The notes: generated by a model from the letters alone, not told the origin. A stretch of 64,000 nucleotides of DNA from Hadarchaeum sp964343275 (GCA_964343275.1 CAYFIY010000001.1:69290-133289); one strand, 5' to 3'; shown: positions 1-8,902, numbered from the stretch's first letter. A program made the numbers and translations.

Positions 1-204
1 TGCTGGCTCGGGACGTTCGATGAGAGACGAGTTAAGGAGCTATTGAAAATTCCCGAGGAGATTCGCGTGGTTGCACTTACGCCGCTGGGTTATCCTCTTC
101 AGAGCAGCGGCGATGAGAGCGAAGGTAGACCACGTAAAAATCTGGTCGAGATTGTGTATGGCGATGAATGGGGAAATCACTTTGACAGGCTTTCAAGGGA
201 ATAA
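1..204 (+). CDS. Nitroreductase family protein, C-terminal fragment
   Basis: Frame 1 is open from the window edge to a TAA at 202-204 and gives about 67 residues. The stretch CWLGTFDE, then VKELLKIPEE, then RVVALTPLGYP is the usual end of FMN-dependent nitroreductases, where the ALxPLGYP turn sits near the flavin site. These enzymes reduce nitro compounds, quinones or flavins with NAD(P)H; the substrate cannot be told from the tail. The gene continues upstream of the window. RlmE follows on the same strand 29 bases later, so co-transcription is possible. Confidence 0.75.
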   Translation, partial: CWLGTFDERRVKELLKIPEEIRVVALTPLGYPLQSSGDESEGRPRKNLVEIVYGDEWGNHFDRLSRE

Positions 205-233
205 TAAATCCCAGAACATTGGGAGTAGCTTTC

Positions 234-845
234 TTGGGTAAGCGGCGACGTCGAGAACAGAAGCGAGAATATTTCTATCGTGAGGCCAAGAGTAAAGGAT
301 ATAGAAGTCGCGCATATTTTAAACTTAAGCAGCTAAGCGAGCGCTATGGTCTCCTTAGGTGCGGGGATGTGATCGTGGACCTCGGCGCAGCTCCTGGAGG
401 CTGGCTTCAGGCGGCGAGGGAGAAAGTCGGCGACAATGGCTTCGTGTTAGGCGTTGATTTACAGCCGATTGACAAGTTACCTTTTAATAACGTGGCGACC
501 ATGGTTGCAGACGTCACAAATCCACAAACCCGAGGATCAATTAAGGTTAAACTACCGCGCATTGCCGACGCAGTGATCTCAGATGCTTCCCCTTCCATTT
601 CAGGTGTCTGGGACATCGACCATGTAAGATCGATTGAACTCGCCAGAGCTGCCCTCGGAACAGCAGTTGATATTTTGTCTTTTGGTGGGAAATTTTTAGT
701 CAAGGTTTTTCATGGGGAAATGTTCAATGATTTTTTGAGCGAAGTCAAGAAGGTGTTTGATTTTACTAAAGTTTCGAAGCCAGTTGCGTCGCGCAAGGGG
801 AGCGCAGAAGTTTATGTTATTGGAAAATGGTTCAAGCGCCCCTGA
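234..845 (+). CDS. rlmE: RlmE/FtsJ-type 23S rRNA 2'-O-ribose methyltransferase
   Basis: About 203 residues with the Rossmann SAM-binding motif VDLGAAPGGW. The K-D-K-E tetrad of the FtsJ family is visible (AYFKL, SDASP, LVKVF, SAEVYV). The family methylates the ribose of a uridine in the A-loop of large-subunit rRNA. Two TTG starts are possible, at 219 and 234. I chose 234 because it gives MGKRRRREQKREYFY, the normal archaeal beginning, and because GGGAG at 221-225 then sits as a ribosome binding site 8 bases upstream. The 3' end overlaps the convergent trm1 gene by 14 bases. Confidence 0.92.
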   Translation: MGKRRRREQKREYFYREAKSKGYRSRAYFKLKQLSERYGLLRCGDVIVDLGAAPGGWLQAAREKVGDNGFVLGVDLQPIDKLPFNNVATMVADVTNPQTRGSIKVKLPRIADAVISDASPSISGVWDIDHVRSIELARAALGTAVDILSFGGKFLVKVFHGEMFNDFLSEVKKVFDFTKVSKPVASRKGSAEVYVIGKWFKRP

Positions 846-1998
846 AATTTTTAATTATTTCTTCCATGGGCGCGTCTGTTCGAAAACCAGTATCTGAGAA
901 ATGGGTGCGAGAAGCAAAATAACCGCCATTCCTAATTTTTGATAAAAAAGTAATAATTTTTAATGGATGAATTTTTATGTGGCTTGCCAAGTGGTTTACT
1001 TCAAAATATGCTGGTGGTCCTTCTGCTTCTTCAAGGCAGCGGTTTAAAAGCTGGAGCTCTTGGTGTTTTAACTTGAATTCCATTCTTGATAGATCTTCCG
1101 TGACTTCCCGAGTGAATTCTCGATCGATTAACTCTCCAAGCCATAATGGGCCGGCATGAAATAATTTATCACCGCATTTGCAGGTTCTTGGTAGCTCTGC
1201 CACCAATCCAAAAGTTAAAGCCCTTCGCATACACGTTTTGCAATGCGAGATGAATCCTATTTTTTTCATGATATTATCAGCGCGCTTGGCACCCTTCCGC
1301 CCTAGCATATAAACTCTGAAGTAGTGCTGCGTGGCATGCGAAAGGACTGGCGTTAAGGCTATTTCATGCATGGCCCCTATGCGTTGCGCAAAACCAATGA
1401 GTATCCTTATCCCTAGTTCGTGACAGTACTCTGTCTTCAAAGGCATGGCTGCGTACCTACGCAGGCATGCACGGGCGTGAGTACCTGAAAGTGGTGCGGT
1501 GTCGGTGGCGGTTAGTGCGAGCATCCCTCGCCTAGCTAGTGCGCCGCAGGCGGCATCTACGAAAGGGGCAGGTGAGCCGAAGGGGTCTATGTCCACGAAA
1601 TTGCACCTACCTAAGTTTTCCCAGAGAACTACGGTGGCATCGGCTGACCGGGCATCGATTAGGTGATTTACCTCGTTCAGTTTAATATTTCGCTTAATCA
1701 TTTCAAAAGCTTCTTCAGATCGGTCGTTTACCACAACCCTTGCCACTTTTTCCATTTCCTTGGCATAGCGAATCCCTCTAACTCCGACACCCGCAAGTGG
1801 GTCGCAAGCACAAATCATCTTTAATCTCTTAGCTAGTACTCGCCCCACCGAAACTGAGATGTCTCGGCAGAACTCCATTTTCGGATTATAGAACACGCTA
1901 GTTAACGACGGCGCGTAGTCCCCGGATTTCGTCTGGAAAAACTTAGGGTCTGGCACATCGATTTTGATCTGCCCTTCGTTGACAAATTTTGTTTGCAT
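832..1998 (-). CDS. trm1: tRNA (guanine26-N2)-dimethyltransferase Trm1
   Basis: About 388 residues. It shows the Trm1 signatures FYNPKMEFCRDISV, the SAM fold around CDPLAGVGVRGIRYA, and the catalytic DPFGSPAPF motif. A C-terminal Cys cluster (HCKTCMRR then CKCG) suits the tRNA-binding zinc site. Trm1 makes m2,2G26 at the hinge between the D and anticodon stems. An ATG at 1998 is preferred over the TTG three codons upstream because GGAAA lies just ahead of it. Trm1 and RlmE are convergent, both RNA methylases. A perfect inverted repeat lies 50 bases upstream. Confidence 0.93.
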   Translation of the reverse strand: MQTKFVNEGQIKIDVPDPKFFQTKSGDYAPSLTSVFYNPKMEFCRDISVSVGRVLAKRLKMICACDPLAGVGVRGIRYAKEMEKVARVVVNDRSEEAFEMIKRNIKLNEVNHLIDARSADATVVLWENLGRCNFVDIDPFGSPAPFVDAACGALARRGMLALTATDTAPLSGTHARACLRRYAAMPLKTEYCHELGIRILIGFAQRIGAMHEIALTPVLSHATQHYFRVYMLGRKGAKRADNIMKKIGFISHCKTCMRRALTFGLVAELPRTCKCGDKLFHAGPLWLGELIDREFTREVTEDLSRMEFKLKHQELQLLNRCLEEAEGPPAYFEVNHLASHIKIHPLKIITFLSKIRNGGYFASRTHFSDTGFRTDAPMEEIIKNFRGA

Positions 1999-2047
1999 GA
2001 TTTCCAATAAATAATTGTTATAACTTCATAAAAATATCATTTCTAAT

Positions 2048-2073
2048 ATAGTTATAGGAAAAGCTATAACTAT
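2048..2073. promoter_or_regulatory. 10-bp perfect inverted repeat between mscS and trm1
   Basis: ATAGTTATAG at 2048-2057 and CTATAACTAT at 2064-2073 are exact reverse complements with a six-base spacer GAAAAG. The repeat sits between the end of mscS and the start of trm1, both read leftward. It could be a terminator hairpin for mscS or an operator for trm1. No T-run follows it on the minus strand, which slightly favours a protein-binding site. A related GTTATAAC lies at 2015-2022. Confidence 0.45.
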
Positions 2074-2117
2074 GGGGTTATAAACATACCAAATGCTATA
2101 TCCCTTATGATTTAGTA

Positions 2118-3017
2118 TCAAACTCGCTTACCCTTTTTTGAGGACTTTTTAGACGATTTTGATGGTTTGGATAACATCTTACCGAACTCCTTGCCCGCTA
2201 CCAGATATCTCCTCGGGTAGGGTATTTCGATTCCATTGGCATCAAACTTCTTTTTGATCTGCAACATAAGATCTCGGGCCATCATGAAAGCAGTCGGCTG
2301 ATCATTCGCCCTAGAAAGCAATCTTAGATTTATACCAGAATCTGCAAATTCCATAACTACCGCATTTGGTAAGTCACCTATAGGTAAGCAATTTGGATGT
2401 CTTTTCGCGACATCCACCATAATCTTCATTGCCTTATCTAAGTCGGATTCATAGCTGACCTGTACAAGTACTGGGGCCAGCATGGTTGAATCCACGGATG
2501 TATAATTCGTCACCACTTCAGTTTGGAATATTCCGTTCGGGACAACTAACCGTCGGTTATCCCAAGTTCGGATTTGCGTGTGCAAGAGTTGTATGTCCTC
2601 GATAAACCCAAATTCATTTTTAAACACAACAGCATCGCCCAGCCTAAATGGCTGTGAAAGGGCTATCATAACTCCTGACATTAAATTGGATAGCGTGGAC
2701 TGCGCTGCGAGACCTACAACTATCGAAGCGAATCCAGCTGCAACGAAAAGAGAGGCTGTAATTCCTCTCGCTTCTGGAAACGCTGCAAAGGTTACAGAAA
2801 TAACTCCGATAAGTATTATAATAACTCCCAACAACTTTCTAACGAAGGCATAAGTAGTGGATAATTTTGGCTGTTTAGCTAATAATTTTTGCATTCTTCT
2901 AAAAATAATTATGCTGATTAACTTGTGGATCACAAGCACTATAGCTAGTCCTACGACGAACAGAAGGATTTGCCACAAAGTTGGCCATTGGGCGAAGAGT
3001 TCAGGTATTGTTGCCAT
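2118..3017 (-). CDS. mscS: Small-conductance mechanosensitive channel, MscS family
   Basis: A 299-residue membrane protein with three hydrophobic segments near residues 15-38, 60-82 and 88-118. The third carries the Gly/Ala-rich pore-lining pattern (GFASIVVGLAAQSTLSNLMSG). It is followed by the beta domain, with QPFRLGDAVVFKNEFGFIEDI as the usual MscS signature, and an alpha/beta C-terminal domain. The last 25 residues are rich in Lys and Ser. MscS channels open under membrane tension to release solutes on osmotic downshock. Neighbouring trehalose-type genes give a plausible osmotic context, but there is no shared operon. Confidence 0.92.
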   Translation of the reverse strand: MATIPELFAQWPTLWQILLFVVGLAIVLVIHKLISIIIFRRMQKLLAKQPKLSTTYAFVRKLLGVIIILIGVISVTFAAFPEARGITASLFVAAGFASIVVGLAAQSTLSNLMSGVMIALSQPFRLGDAVVFKNEFGFIEDIQLLHTQIRTWDNRRLVVPNGIFQTEVVTNYTSVDSTMLAPVLVQVSYESDLDKAMKIMVDVAKRHPNCLPIGDLPNAVVMEFADSGINLRLLSRANDQPTAFMMARDLMLQIKKKFDANGIEIPYPRRYLVAGKEFGKMLSKPSKSSKKSSKKGKRV

Positions 3018-3173
3018 GTAATCAATTTTAATAGTAAACGCTTAATTCTTAAGTTTTTCAGCCTTCTCGAAAATTCGGTTAAATCATTTGTCCAAGAAAT
3101 TATGGCTGGTTTTACTTGACACGAAATCTGACGATGGACAAGTTAATCAGAAAGTGTTCAATGATTCTGAAAA

Positions 3174-4544
3174 TTATTTTTTCCCGAATCTTTTCATAGC
3201 CTCGTTGAAAATTTCTGTGGTTCTCTTGATTCCTTCATCTAAAGAGAGTAATTTAACCATCTCGTTCCCTCTCTCACCCATTACGATAGCTCCTTCCGGG
3301 TCCCTCAGTAATAACCTTAATTTTTCAGCTAGCTCTTTCGAGTTACCAATTTCAAAATTATAGCCATTGGTCCCATCCATGACTATCTCGGAAGCACCAG
3401 CACCTTTGCTCACCACGACTGGTTTCTTGTAGATCCAAGCCTCGCCAACAACCAACCCGAAGCCTTCCTTTACTGAGGGGAGGATGAGAATCTCCGATCG
3501 CTTGTAGGCAGCTCTAAGAAATTCTTCTGCCAGGTATCCAGTGAATACCACATTTTTCTCCAGCTTGAGCTCCTCAACCAGTTTTTGTAAATGACCGCGC
3601 CAAACCATGGATTTTGGGTGGGATAACCCTCCCACGGAACTTCCAGAAAAACTCCCATTGCCCACCACGACCAATTTTAGATCTGAAAATTCGTTTTTGA
3701 GGTGGGACAGAGCTTTTATCACTACATCCTGACCCTTTATCCTGTCCATCCTACCAACAACCAGAATCATCCTATCATCTGCCCCGATTCCGACGCTCGA
3801 GCAAAAAGTATCGATATCCGAACTCGTAGGTTCGCAACATCTATTTTCGTCCACCTCAGGGTAGACTTGATAAGCCCTTCCATGGTACCCAGACCTGATG
3901 AGACCTTCAAGATCCCTTTTGCAGCTGACCACCACCGCGTCAAAGGTTTCCATACACCTGACGATGAAATTTCTCATGTAGCGGTCTGTACCTGAAAGGT
4001 CAAAAGGGATGTGCCACCTGAAAACGGTAGGTGCAGCCAGCCCGATCATGTTTCCTATCTGGAGCTGCTGGAAGTCGTGGATGTAGAATACATCGATGGG
4101 TAAGAGTTCAAACATCTTCGCGGCGCAGAGCCAGTTGTACTTGGAATAGGCCGCGAACTCAGCGGGTCCGATAGTATGGCGTTCTAAGTCGTGGACCTCC
4201 TCCCATATTCTCTCTTTCATACGGGCGTATGCTGGCGTATCTTGAACACCGAGAGTTATGTTGTGGATGTGAACTTTCCCTGCTACTACACGTCTGGCCC
4301 CTATAGGGGACAAGGAGACCCAATTCGCTTGTTCAACCAAATCATTCTGGATCATCTTATTCATCATTGGATACACGATCTTTGGTACGCCTCCCGGGGT
4401 CCATTCGTAGTCTTCCCCATCGATGAGCATCTCCAAAGGTAGTGGGTCAGGCAGATCCCCATATTTTTCGAGTAACTCGGGATAATGGAGTTTAAACCTG
4501 ACGAGAGGAGTCTGAGAATTTATGCATAGTTTGAGCCCAGTCAT
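3174..4544 (-). CDS. GT4-like glycosyltransferase, possibly glucan/trehalose type
   Basis: 456 residues in two GT-B lobes. The N-terminal lobe has a glycogen-synthase-like TPGGVPKIVYP loop near residue 50 where the acceptor would bind. The C-terminal lobe has VVGRMDRIKGQDVVIKAL and the donor-site motif KEGFGLVVGEAWIYKKPVV, a retaining E-x7-E arrangement. I cannot name the product with certainty. The family includes glucan synthases and NDP-glucose-using trehalose enzymes, and TreT lies about 5 kb away. The ATG at 4544 is preceded by an AT-rich stretch with no strong ribosome binding site. Confidence 0.7.
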   Translation of the reverse strand: MTGLKLCINSQTPLVRFKLHYPELLEKYGDLPDPLPLEMLIDGEDYEWTPGGVPKIVYPMMNKMIQNDLVEQANWVSLSPIGARRVVAGKVHIHNITLGVQDTPAYARMKERIWEEVHDLERHTIGPAEFAAYSKYNWLCAAKMFELLPIDVFYIHDFQQLQIGNMIGLAAPTVFRWHIPFDLSGTDRYMRNFIVRCMETFDAVVVSCKRDLEGLIRSGYHGRAYQVYPEVDENRCCEPTSSDIDTFCSSVGIGADDRMILVVGRMDRIKGQDVVIKALSHLKNEFSDLKLVVVGNGSFSGSSVGGLSHPKSMVWRGHLQKLVEELKLEKNVVFTGYLAEEFLRAAYKRSEILILPSVKEGFGLVVGEAWIYKKPVVVSKGAGASEIVMDGTNGYNFEIGNSKELAEKLRLLLRDPEGAIVMGERGNEMVKLLSLDEGIKRTTEIFNEAMKRFGKK

Positions 4545-4605
4545 AATTTTATTTCTGTTTTACATTTGATAAAAGTGAATCGATTGGCATCTAGATTTCA
4601 GAAGA

Positions 4606-6699
4606 TTATTTTGCCGATTCAGCCTTTTCTGCGGAGTTTTTCCCCCAGTTGGATTTGCTCGAACAATCAGGATCGATGCACATTCGATATGGTCTCACTC
4701 TTATACGGTTTACCTGAATCATGGGGGCTCCGCACTGTTCACAGATCTTACCCGGTGAGATAATCATTCCGGATTGGGGCAGTGGGAAGGAGTTGGTGCA
4801 CTGCGGGTAGTTAGAGCACCCCGCGAAGCGCTTGCGAGTGGCCCGCGAGACGACTAATTTTAGATCACCGCCGCACTTCGTACACTTACCCATGATGCGC
4901 TGTTTCTGTCGGGTGACGCGATAGGCCTTGCCCAGCTGCTTGCCTATCTCGAGCTGGTGCGCCCTGAACTTCTCCAGGATTTTATCGAGTTCCTTTCTCG
5001 CTTTTTCGATGACTTCTTCTTTGTCGCGTTTTCCACCCTGAATCGCCTCCATCTCGCGCTCGAACTGCGCTGTAAGCTCCTCACCCACTATCTCAGGGCA
5101 GTGTTTGAGGAGGGAGTCGATGACTTCGATTCCCAAATCGGTGACGGTTATCTGGTTGCCGAAAATGTATCCACGCATGTAAATGTTTTGTAGGAGATTG
5201 GCACGCGTGGCCTTGGTTCCTAAATTTCTCGATTCCATCTCCTTCACGATTGAGGAGGGATTGTAGCGGGATGGTGGTTGGGTCTCCTTTTTCACTAACC
5301 TCACTTCATTCGTCTCGAGTTCTTGCCCCTTGCTCAGCTGCGGCAGGATTATCTCCTCCGTGGCTCCGTATCTGTCGTAGTAGTCGAGCCATCCCTCCTC
5401 AAGAACGCGCCTCCCTCTCAGGAGGAAAGGTTCTCCCCCAACGTCGATCTCGACCCGCACGCTCTCCACAAGCGCCGACTTCCCGAAGACCGAAAAGAAA
5501 CGCCGGACGATCAGATCATAAAGCTTATTCTGTGGGCTCACGAGCTTCTTTGGTTTTTCGCCAGTTGGAAAAATAGCGGGGTGTGCAGGGTCAATTTTCT
5601 TGCCCTCATTTGGTCGCAGCTTAGGCATGGCGAGCAGTTCATCAGCTATTATTTTATATTGATTCGAGAGGCCACCAAGTTGCCCGATGATCTTGGCGTA
5701 GTTTATCGTTGGAGGTAGTTTCTGGCTGCTGGTTCGGGGATAACTGATGAGGGCCGCCTGGTAAAGAAGCTGCGCTATCTGCTGAGTCCGCATCGGGGTG
5801 TAGCCAAAGCAGCGATACGCCGCGGATTGTAAAAGTCCGAGGTTGAACGGTATTGGTGGAGGGCGACGGTACCGGCTGGTTTGAATCGTCGAGACTTTTA
5901 CGGGTTTGTTCTTAGCTGCGGCGAGCGCCTGCTCGGCTTTTGAATTATCGAGAAAACGTGACGTGACGTGTTCGGCAACAACTTCCATGCCATCGAGTTT
6001 GAGGGGTAAACTCAAAACCCAAAATGGTTCTGGCTTGAAAGCTTTGATCTCACGTTCGCGTTCGACTAGTATTTTTAAGGTTGGGGTCTGTACCCGTCCC
6101 GCGGAGAGCTTCGCGAAACGTTTCTGTGTTTCCTCGACGGCCGCGCTCATCGCCTTTGAAATATTCATGCCCCAGTACCAGTCGAGCACATGGCGGGCGA
6201 CGCCAGCATCGATGAGCTCGAAATCGAGGCGTGGCATCAGCTGCTCGTAGGCCCGCTGGAGGTCATGCGCGGTGAGTGTGGAGAACTTCATTCGTCGAGC
6301 TCGCTTCACCGATTCCCGGCCGCAGAGGTAGCGCAGCACATTAAATGCGATGACCGATCCTTCGACATCATAATCGCAGGCGCTGATGTAGCTGCTCGCG
6401 TCCTTAGCCAGCTCGCGGATGGCCTCGACGAAAACACGGGTGCGCTTAGCCTTTCTGTTGGCCTTGTACGACGGAACCCAGCCGACATCGTAAACGGGGT
6501 AATCGCGCATGGGCTTTAGGTTTTTCAAGGTGAAGAGGTGCCCCAGCGCCGGGACGACTACTATCCGCCCGCCGTCGCGCTCGAACCCATAGTAAGGGAC
6601 GCCTTTGAACTTACCCCTTTTCAGCCGCTTCGTCGCGAGGGCTTCGGCTATTTTTACAGCGGAAGTCGGCTTTTCGCAAATTATAAGTGTCTTGGGCAT
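4606..6699 (-). CDS. topA: DNA topoisomerase I, archaeal type IA
   Basis: 697 residues. The Toprim domain carries the acidic CDYDVEGS motif at 108-115. The catalytic tyrosine is Tyr320 in ALISYPRTSS. The C-terminus has two four-Cys zinc ribbons (CTKCGG with CSNYPQC, and CEQCGAP with CIDPDC). The enzyme relaxes negative supercoils by single-strand passage. Length and zinc tail match archaeal TopA rather than reverse gyrase, and no helicase domain is present. The candidate structured RNA lies upstream and is transcribed in the opposite direction. Confidence 0.95.
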   Translation of the reverse strand: MPKTLIICEKPTSAVKIAEALATKRLKRGKFKGVPYYGFERDGGRIVVVPALGHLFTLKNLKPMRDYPVYDVGWVPSYKANRKAKRTRVFVEAIRELAKDASSYISACDYDVEGSVIAFNVLRYLCGRESVKRARRMKFSTLTAHDLQRAYEQLMPRLDFELIDAGVARHVLDWYWGMNISKAMSAAVEETQKRFAKLSAGRVQTPTLKILVEREREIKAFKPEPFWVLSLPLKLDGMEVVAEHVTSRFLDNSKAEQALAAAKNKPVKVSTIQTSRYRRPPPIPFNLGLLQSAAYRCFGYTPMRTQQIAQLLYQAALISYPRTSSQKLPPTINYAKIIGQLGGLSNQYKIIADELLAMPKLRPNEGKKIDPAHPAIFPTGEKPKKLVSPQNKLYDLIVRRFFSVFGKSALVESVRVEIDVGGEPFLLRGRRVLEEGWLDYYDRYGATEEIILPQLSKGQELETNEVRLVKKETQPPSRYNPSSIVKEMESRNLGTKATRANLLQNIYMRGYIFGNQITVTDLGIEVIDSLLKHCPEIVGEELTAQFEREMEAIQGGKRDKEEVIEKARKELDKILEKFRAHQLEIGKQLGKAYRVTRQKQRIMGKCTKCGGDLKLVVSRATRKRFAGCSNYPQCTNSFPLPQSGMIISPGKICEQCGAPMIQVNRIRVRPYRMCIDPDCSSKSNWGKNSAEKAESAK

Positions 6700-6789
6700 C
6701 CTGACCTAGTTAATTTTGTTTACTGCTAAATAGAAGTTGATGCCCATAAAGATTTCAAACTTTTATCCTTTCACGGATAGAATTAGTTC

Positions 6790-7085
6790 GCAATGAAGGG
6801 ACAAACCCGTGGTAATCGAGAGCTGACGTGATCAGTGAGCGTCGGTGCATCGCTGCGGTAACACTCGAGCAGGTTCACCGATAAACACGCCAAAATTGGG
6901 TCCTTCGGGGAGTTATTGGCGGGATCGTCTAATACAATGACCATGAAGCCAACCCTGGTGTGACACAGGTGGGCATGGCCTCCGAGGAAACCCGCCATCG
7001 AGGGTTAGTGAGCGAAGTACGTCGAAAGACAGTCGATGATGCTCGCTGGTTAGTTGTGTCGGGGACATCGGGGGCCTAACTTTTT
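6790..7085 (+). ncRNA. Candidate structured non-coding RNA, unidentified
   Basis: About 300 bases, visibly richer in G+C than both flanks and without a convincing gene. Several helices form on the plus strand. CGCCAA 6888-6893 pairs with TTGGCG 6916-6921 and encloses a C(UUCG)G tetraloop at 6903-6908. AACCCT 6951-6956 pairs with AGGGTT 7001-7006 and encloses GGTGGG 6968-6973 with CCCGCC 6991-6996. AGCGA 7011-7015 pairs with TCGCT 7043-7047 and encloses GUC-GAAA-GAC at 7021-7030. GTTAG 7049-7053 pairs with CTAAC 7076-7080, followed by a T-run. A TATA-like TTTTATC lies near 6763-6769. The tetraloops are of standard types only on this strand. It matches no family I can name; the ends are approximate. 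Confidence 0.5.
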
Positions 7086-7174
7086 CACCGAGCTGGAAGT
7101 GATTACGTTTAAAATATTTTAATTGCGATAGTTAATTGTAAAAGCCTTGAAAGATATTTTGGATGGTCGTGTAA

Positions 7175-7726
7175 TTGGGGAAAGATTCTAGGTTTAAAAT
7201 TGAAAAGGAAAGACCACTGGTTTATCTCTACACCGGTGAGGGCGGAGGAAAAACAACCAACGCCTTTGGCTTTGCGCTTAGGGCGATCGGACATGGATAT
7301 AAGGTCATCATAGTGCAGTTCATGAAAGGCAGGGATGACATAGGAGAAGTTAAAGCCTGTAGACGGCTTGCGCCGGAGTGCGAGGTGCATCAGTTTGGCC
7401 GCAAAGATTTCGTGGACCCTACGAACCCAAACACTGGGGATAGGAAGCTGGCCCATGATGCAATGAAATTTGCACGAAGGGCGCTCAAAAAAAATCCAGA
7501 GCTTCTTATACTGGACGAGGTAAACTTGGCCACTGCTTTTGGTTTGGTCGAGGTGGGAGAGGTGCTCGATCTTTTGAACGAGGCTCCTATGTCTACAGTG
7601 GTTATGCTCACGGGGCGGAGGGCTCCAAGGGCCCTCATCGAAAGAGCGGACTTCGTCTCCGTGATAGACGATATCAAGCATCCGGACAGAGAAGGCATCC
7701 CTGCGACAAAAGGCATTGAATATTAG
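7175..7726 (+). CDS. cobO: Cob(I)yrinic acid a,c-diamide adenosyltransferase (CobA/CobO type)
   Basis: 183 residues with the P-loop GEGGGKTT at 21-28, the Brick motif region LLILDEVNLA, and the RRAPRALIERADFVS ending of the BtuR/CobO family. It transfers the 5'-deoxyadenosyl group of ATP to reduced corrinoid, the last activating step for adenosylcobalamin. The frame opens with TTG right after an in-frame stop, so TTG at 7175 is the only sensible start. No other cobalamin genes adjoin it. Its end overlaps the convergent rnhB gene by four bases. Confidence 0.92.
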   Translation: MGKDSRFKIEKERPLVYLYTGEGGGKTTNAFGFALRAIGHGYKVIIVQFMKGRDDIGEVKACRRLAPECEVHQFGRKDFVDPTNPNTGDRKLAHDAMKFARRALKKNPELLILDEVNLATAFGLVEVGEVLDLLNEAPMSTVVMLTGRRAPRALIERADFVSVIDDIKHPDREGIPATKGIEY

Positions 7727-8373
7727 TCAATTTTTCTTTGTTTTGTTCGGCCCTCTATTCTCCGTGCTGTTGCCCATGATTTTCTGGCGAAATCAGGCAA
7801 CTTCCCATGTTCTTGTACCCATGAGTTGAGAAAAGTTATCGTGCGAGGGTCAGCGGGATATCCCGAGCCGAAATCTCCATATCGCCCGTGCAGTTTGGCC
7901 ACGCAATGGTCGCGGTACACCTTGGCAACTATTGAGGCGGCAGCCACCAAAGGATAGTTGCGATCGGCAAAGTTCTCGACTACAAGTTTGGGCCTGACTT
8001 TCAAGTACTTTCGTATCCTCTTTTCGAAAAGTTCCGGGTTGGGATCGGGGGAGTCCATATATACTAATTTCGGGTTTAGCTTTTCGATGAGCTGGGCGAA
8101 TTTCATCGCCTCTAACTCGTTGAGGTTGACATTTTTGACAAGTCTGGATTCATCTATCTCCACGTTAGAAATTTCGATTATCTCGACCTTGGATGCTTTT
8201 TTTCTTATGAGTTCCGCAAGTTTCTCGCGTCTTTTTGGCGAGAGTATTTTCGAGTCCCTTATCCCATCGGACTTTAACTCTTCTTGCACTCGCTCGTCAG
8301 AGAGCACGACGCCCAAAACCATCGGACCCAAAATTGGTCCTCTCCCAGCCTCGTCAGCACCAGCGATCATCAT
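7723..8373 (-). CDS. rnhB: Ribonuclease HII
   Basis: 216 residues. The N-terminal GADEAGRGPILGPMVLG supplies the paired Asp-Glu of the active site. It is followed by DSPDPN, the SIVAKVYRD block and the YGDFGSGYPADP substrate-contact motif. RNase HII cleaves the RNA strand of RNA-DNA hybrids and removes single ribonucleotides and Okazaki primers. Length and motif order are normal. A decayed reading frame lies directly upstream on the same strand. Confidence 0.94.
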   Translation of the reverse strand: MMIAGADEAGRGPILGPMVLGVVLSDERVQEELKSDGIRDSKILSPKRREKLAELIRKKASKVEIIEISNVEIDESRLVKNVNLNELEAMKFAQLIEKLNPKLVYMDSPDPNPELFEKRIRKYLKVRPKLVVENFADRNYPLVAAASIVAKVYRDHCVAKLHGRYGDFGSGYPADPRTITFLNSWVQEHGKLPDFARKSWATARRIEGRTKQRKID

Positions 8374-8405
8374 TGCCCCTCAATTCAGAAAGTACTGGCA
8401 TTTGC

Positions 8406-8902
8406 TTAAACGCATCGCTCGGCAGCGTCTTCCGAATTATCCGTGTGGGGTTTTAAGTTAGGAAAAGCAGGTACACTTCTTGTCGCAAGATCCCTCAAAA
8501 CCCACTCACGTATCGATTGTTTGTCCAACTGAAACCCATATTTTAAATATGCCATATCCACATCTAATTTTGGATTTGTGGTTGGAATAGCGAGAAACAG
8601 AAACGCCAGACTAATAATCGGCGCGGCGGTCGTGTTCATTACCGACGGTATACTAGCGAATATGATAATGGGTTGAGAGATACTGCTATGATTATAGGGC
8701 ATAGTGCAATGGTGCAGTTTTTCTTCACTGTCTACCCTTCATGAGTAATTCGAGGTACAAGCTGAACAAGATGTGGGACGGTGCGGCTGGTAAACGCAGC
8801 ACTTTTCAAGTCACAATCCGGATGTATCGCTACAGATAGATAATTTGAGAATGGGTAATTCAGTATGACCTTGGCGGGTCCAAATCCTAAAACTCTGCTC
8901 AT
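8406..8902 (-). pseudogene. Decayed GHMP-kinase-like gene, possibly mevalonate kinase
   Basis: Two adjoining minus-strand frames look like broken parts of one gene. The first (8902 to 8732) starts MSRVLGFGPAKVIL, close to the GxAPGKVILFGEH opening of mevalonate kinases, but the GEH box is lost. The second (8702 to 8406) has SIPSVMNTTAAPIISLAF, which could be a degraded IPxGAGLGSSAA glycine loop. A stop and frame change lie between them. The match is by eye and weak. If right, the genome must carry another mevalonate kinase or use another route, since HMG-CoA reductase is intact at 16.6 kb. Confidence 0.3.

Noticed and set aside
5323..5718. Long plus-strand frames inside topA and cdc48
   Set aside because: These antisense frames cover well-defined enzymes and carry no motifs of their own.
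6981..6996. GAGGAAACCCGCC resembles RNase P RNA conserved region I
   Set aside because: It lies in the 3' half of the candidate RNA, and no ACAGAA-type CR-V motif or the other conserved regions appear in the right order. RNase P RNA cannot be claimed.
6783..6998. 71-codon minus-strand frame in the candidate RNA
   Set aside because: It shows no recognisable domain and lacks a ribosome binding site, and the plus strand folds with standard tetraloops. A shadow frame is more likely.
7109..7681. 190-codon minus-strand frame opposite cobO
   Set aside because: It lies antisense to a clear adenosyltransferase gene and has no domain; it is a shadow of the coding strand.
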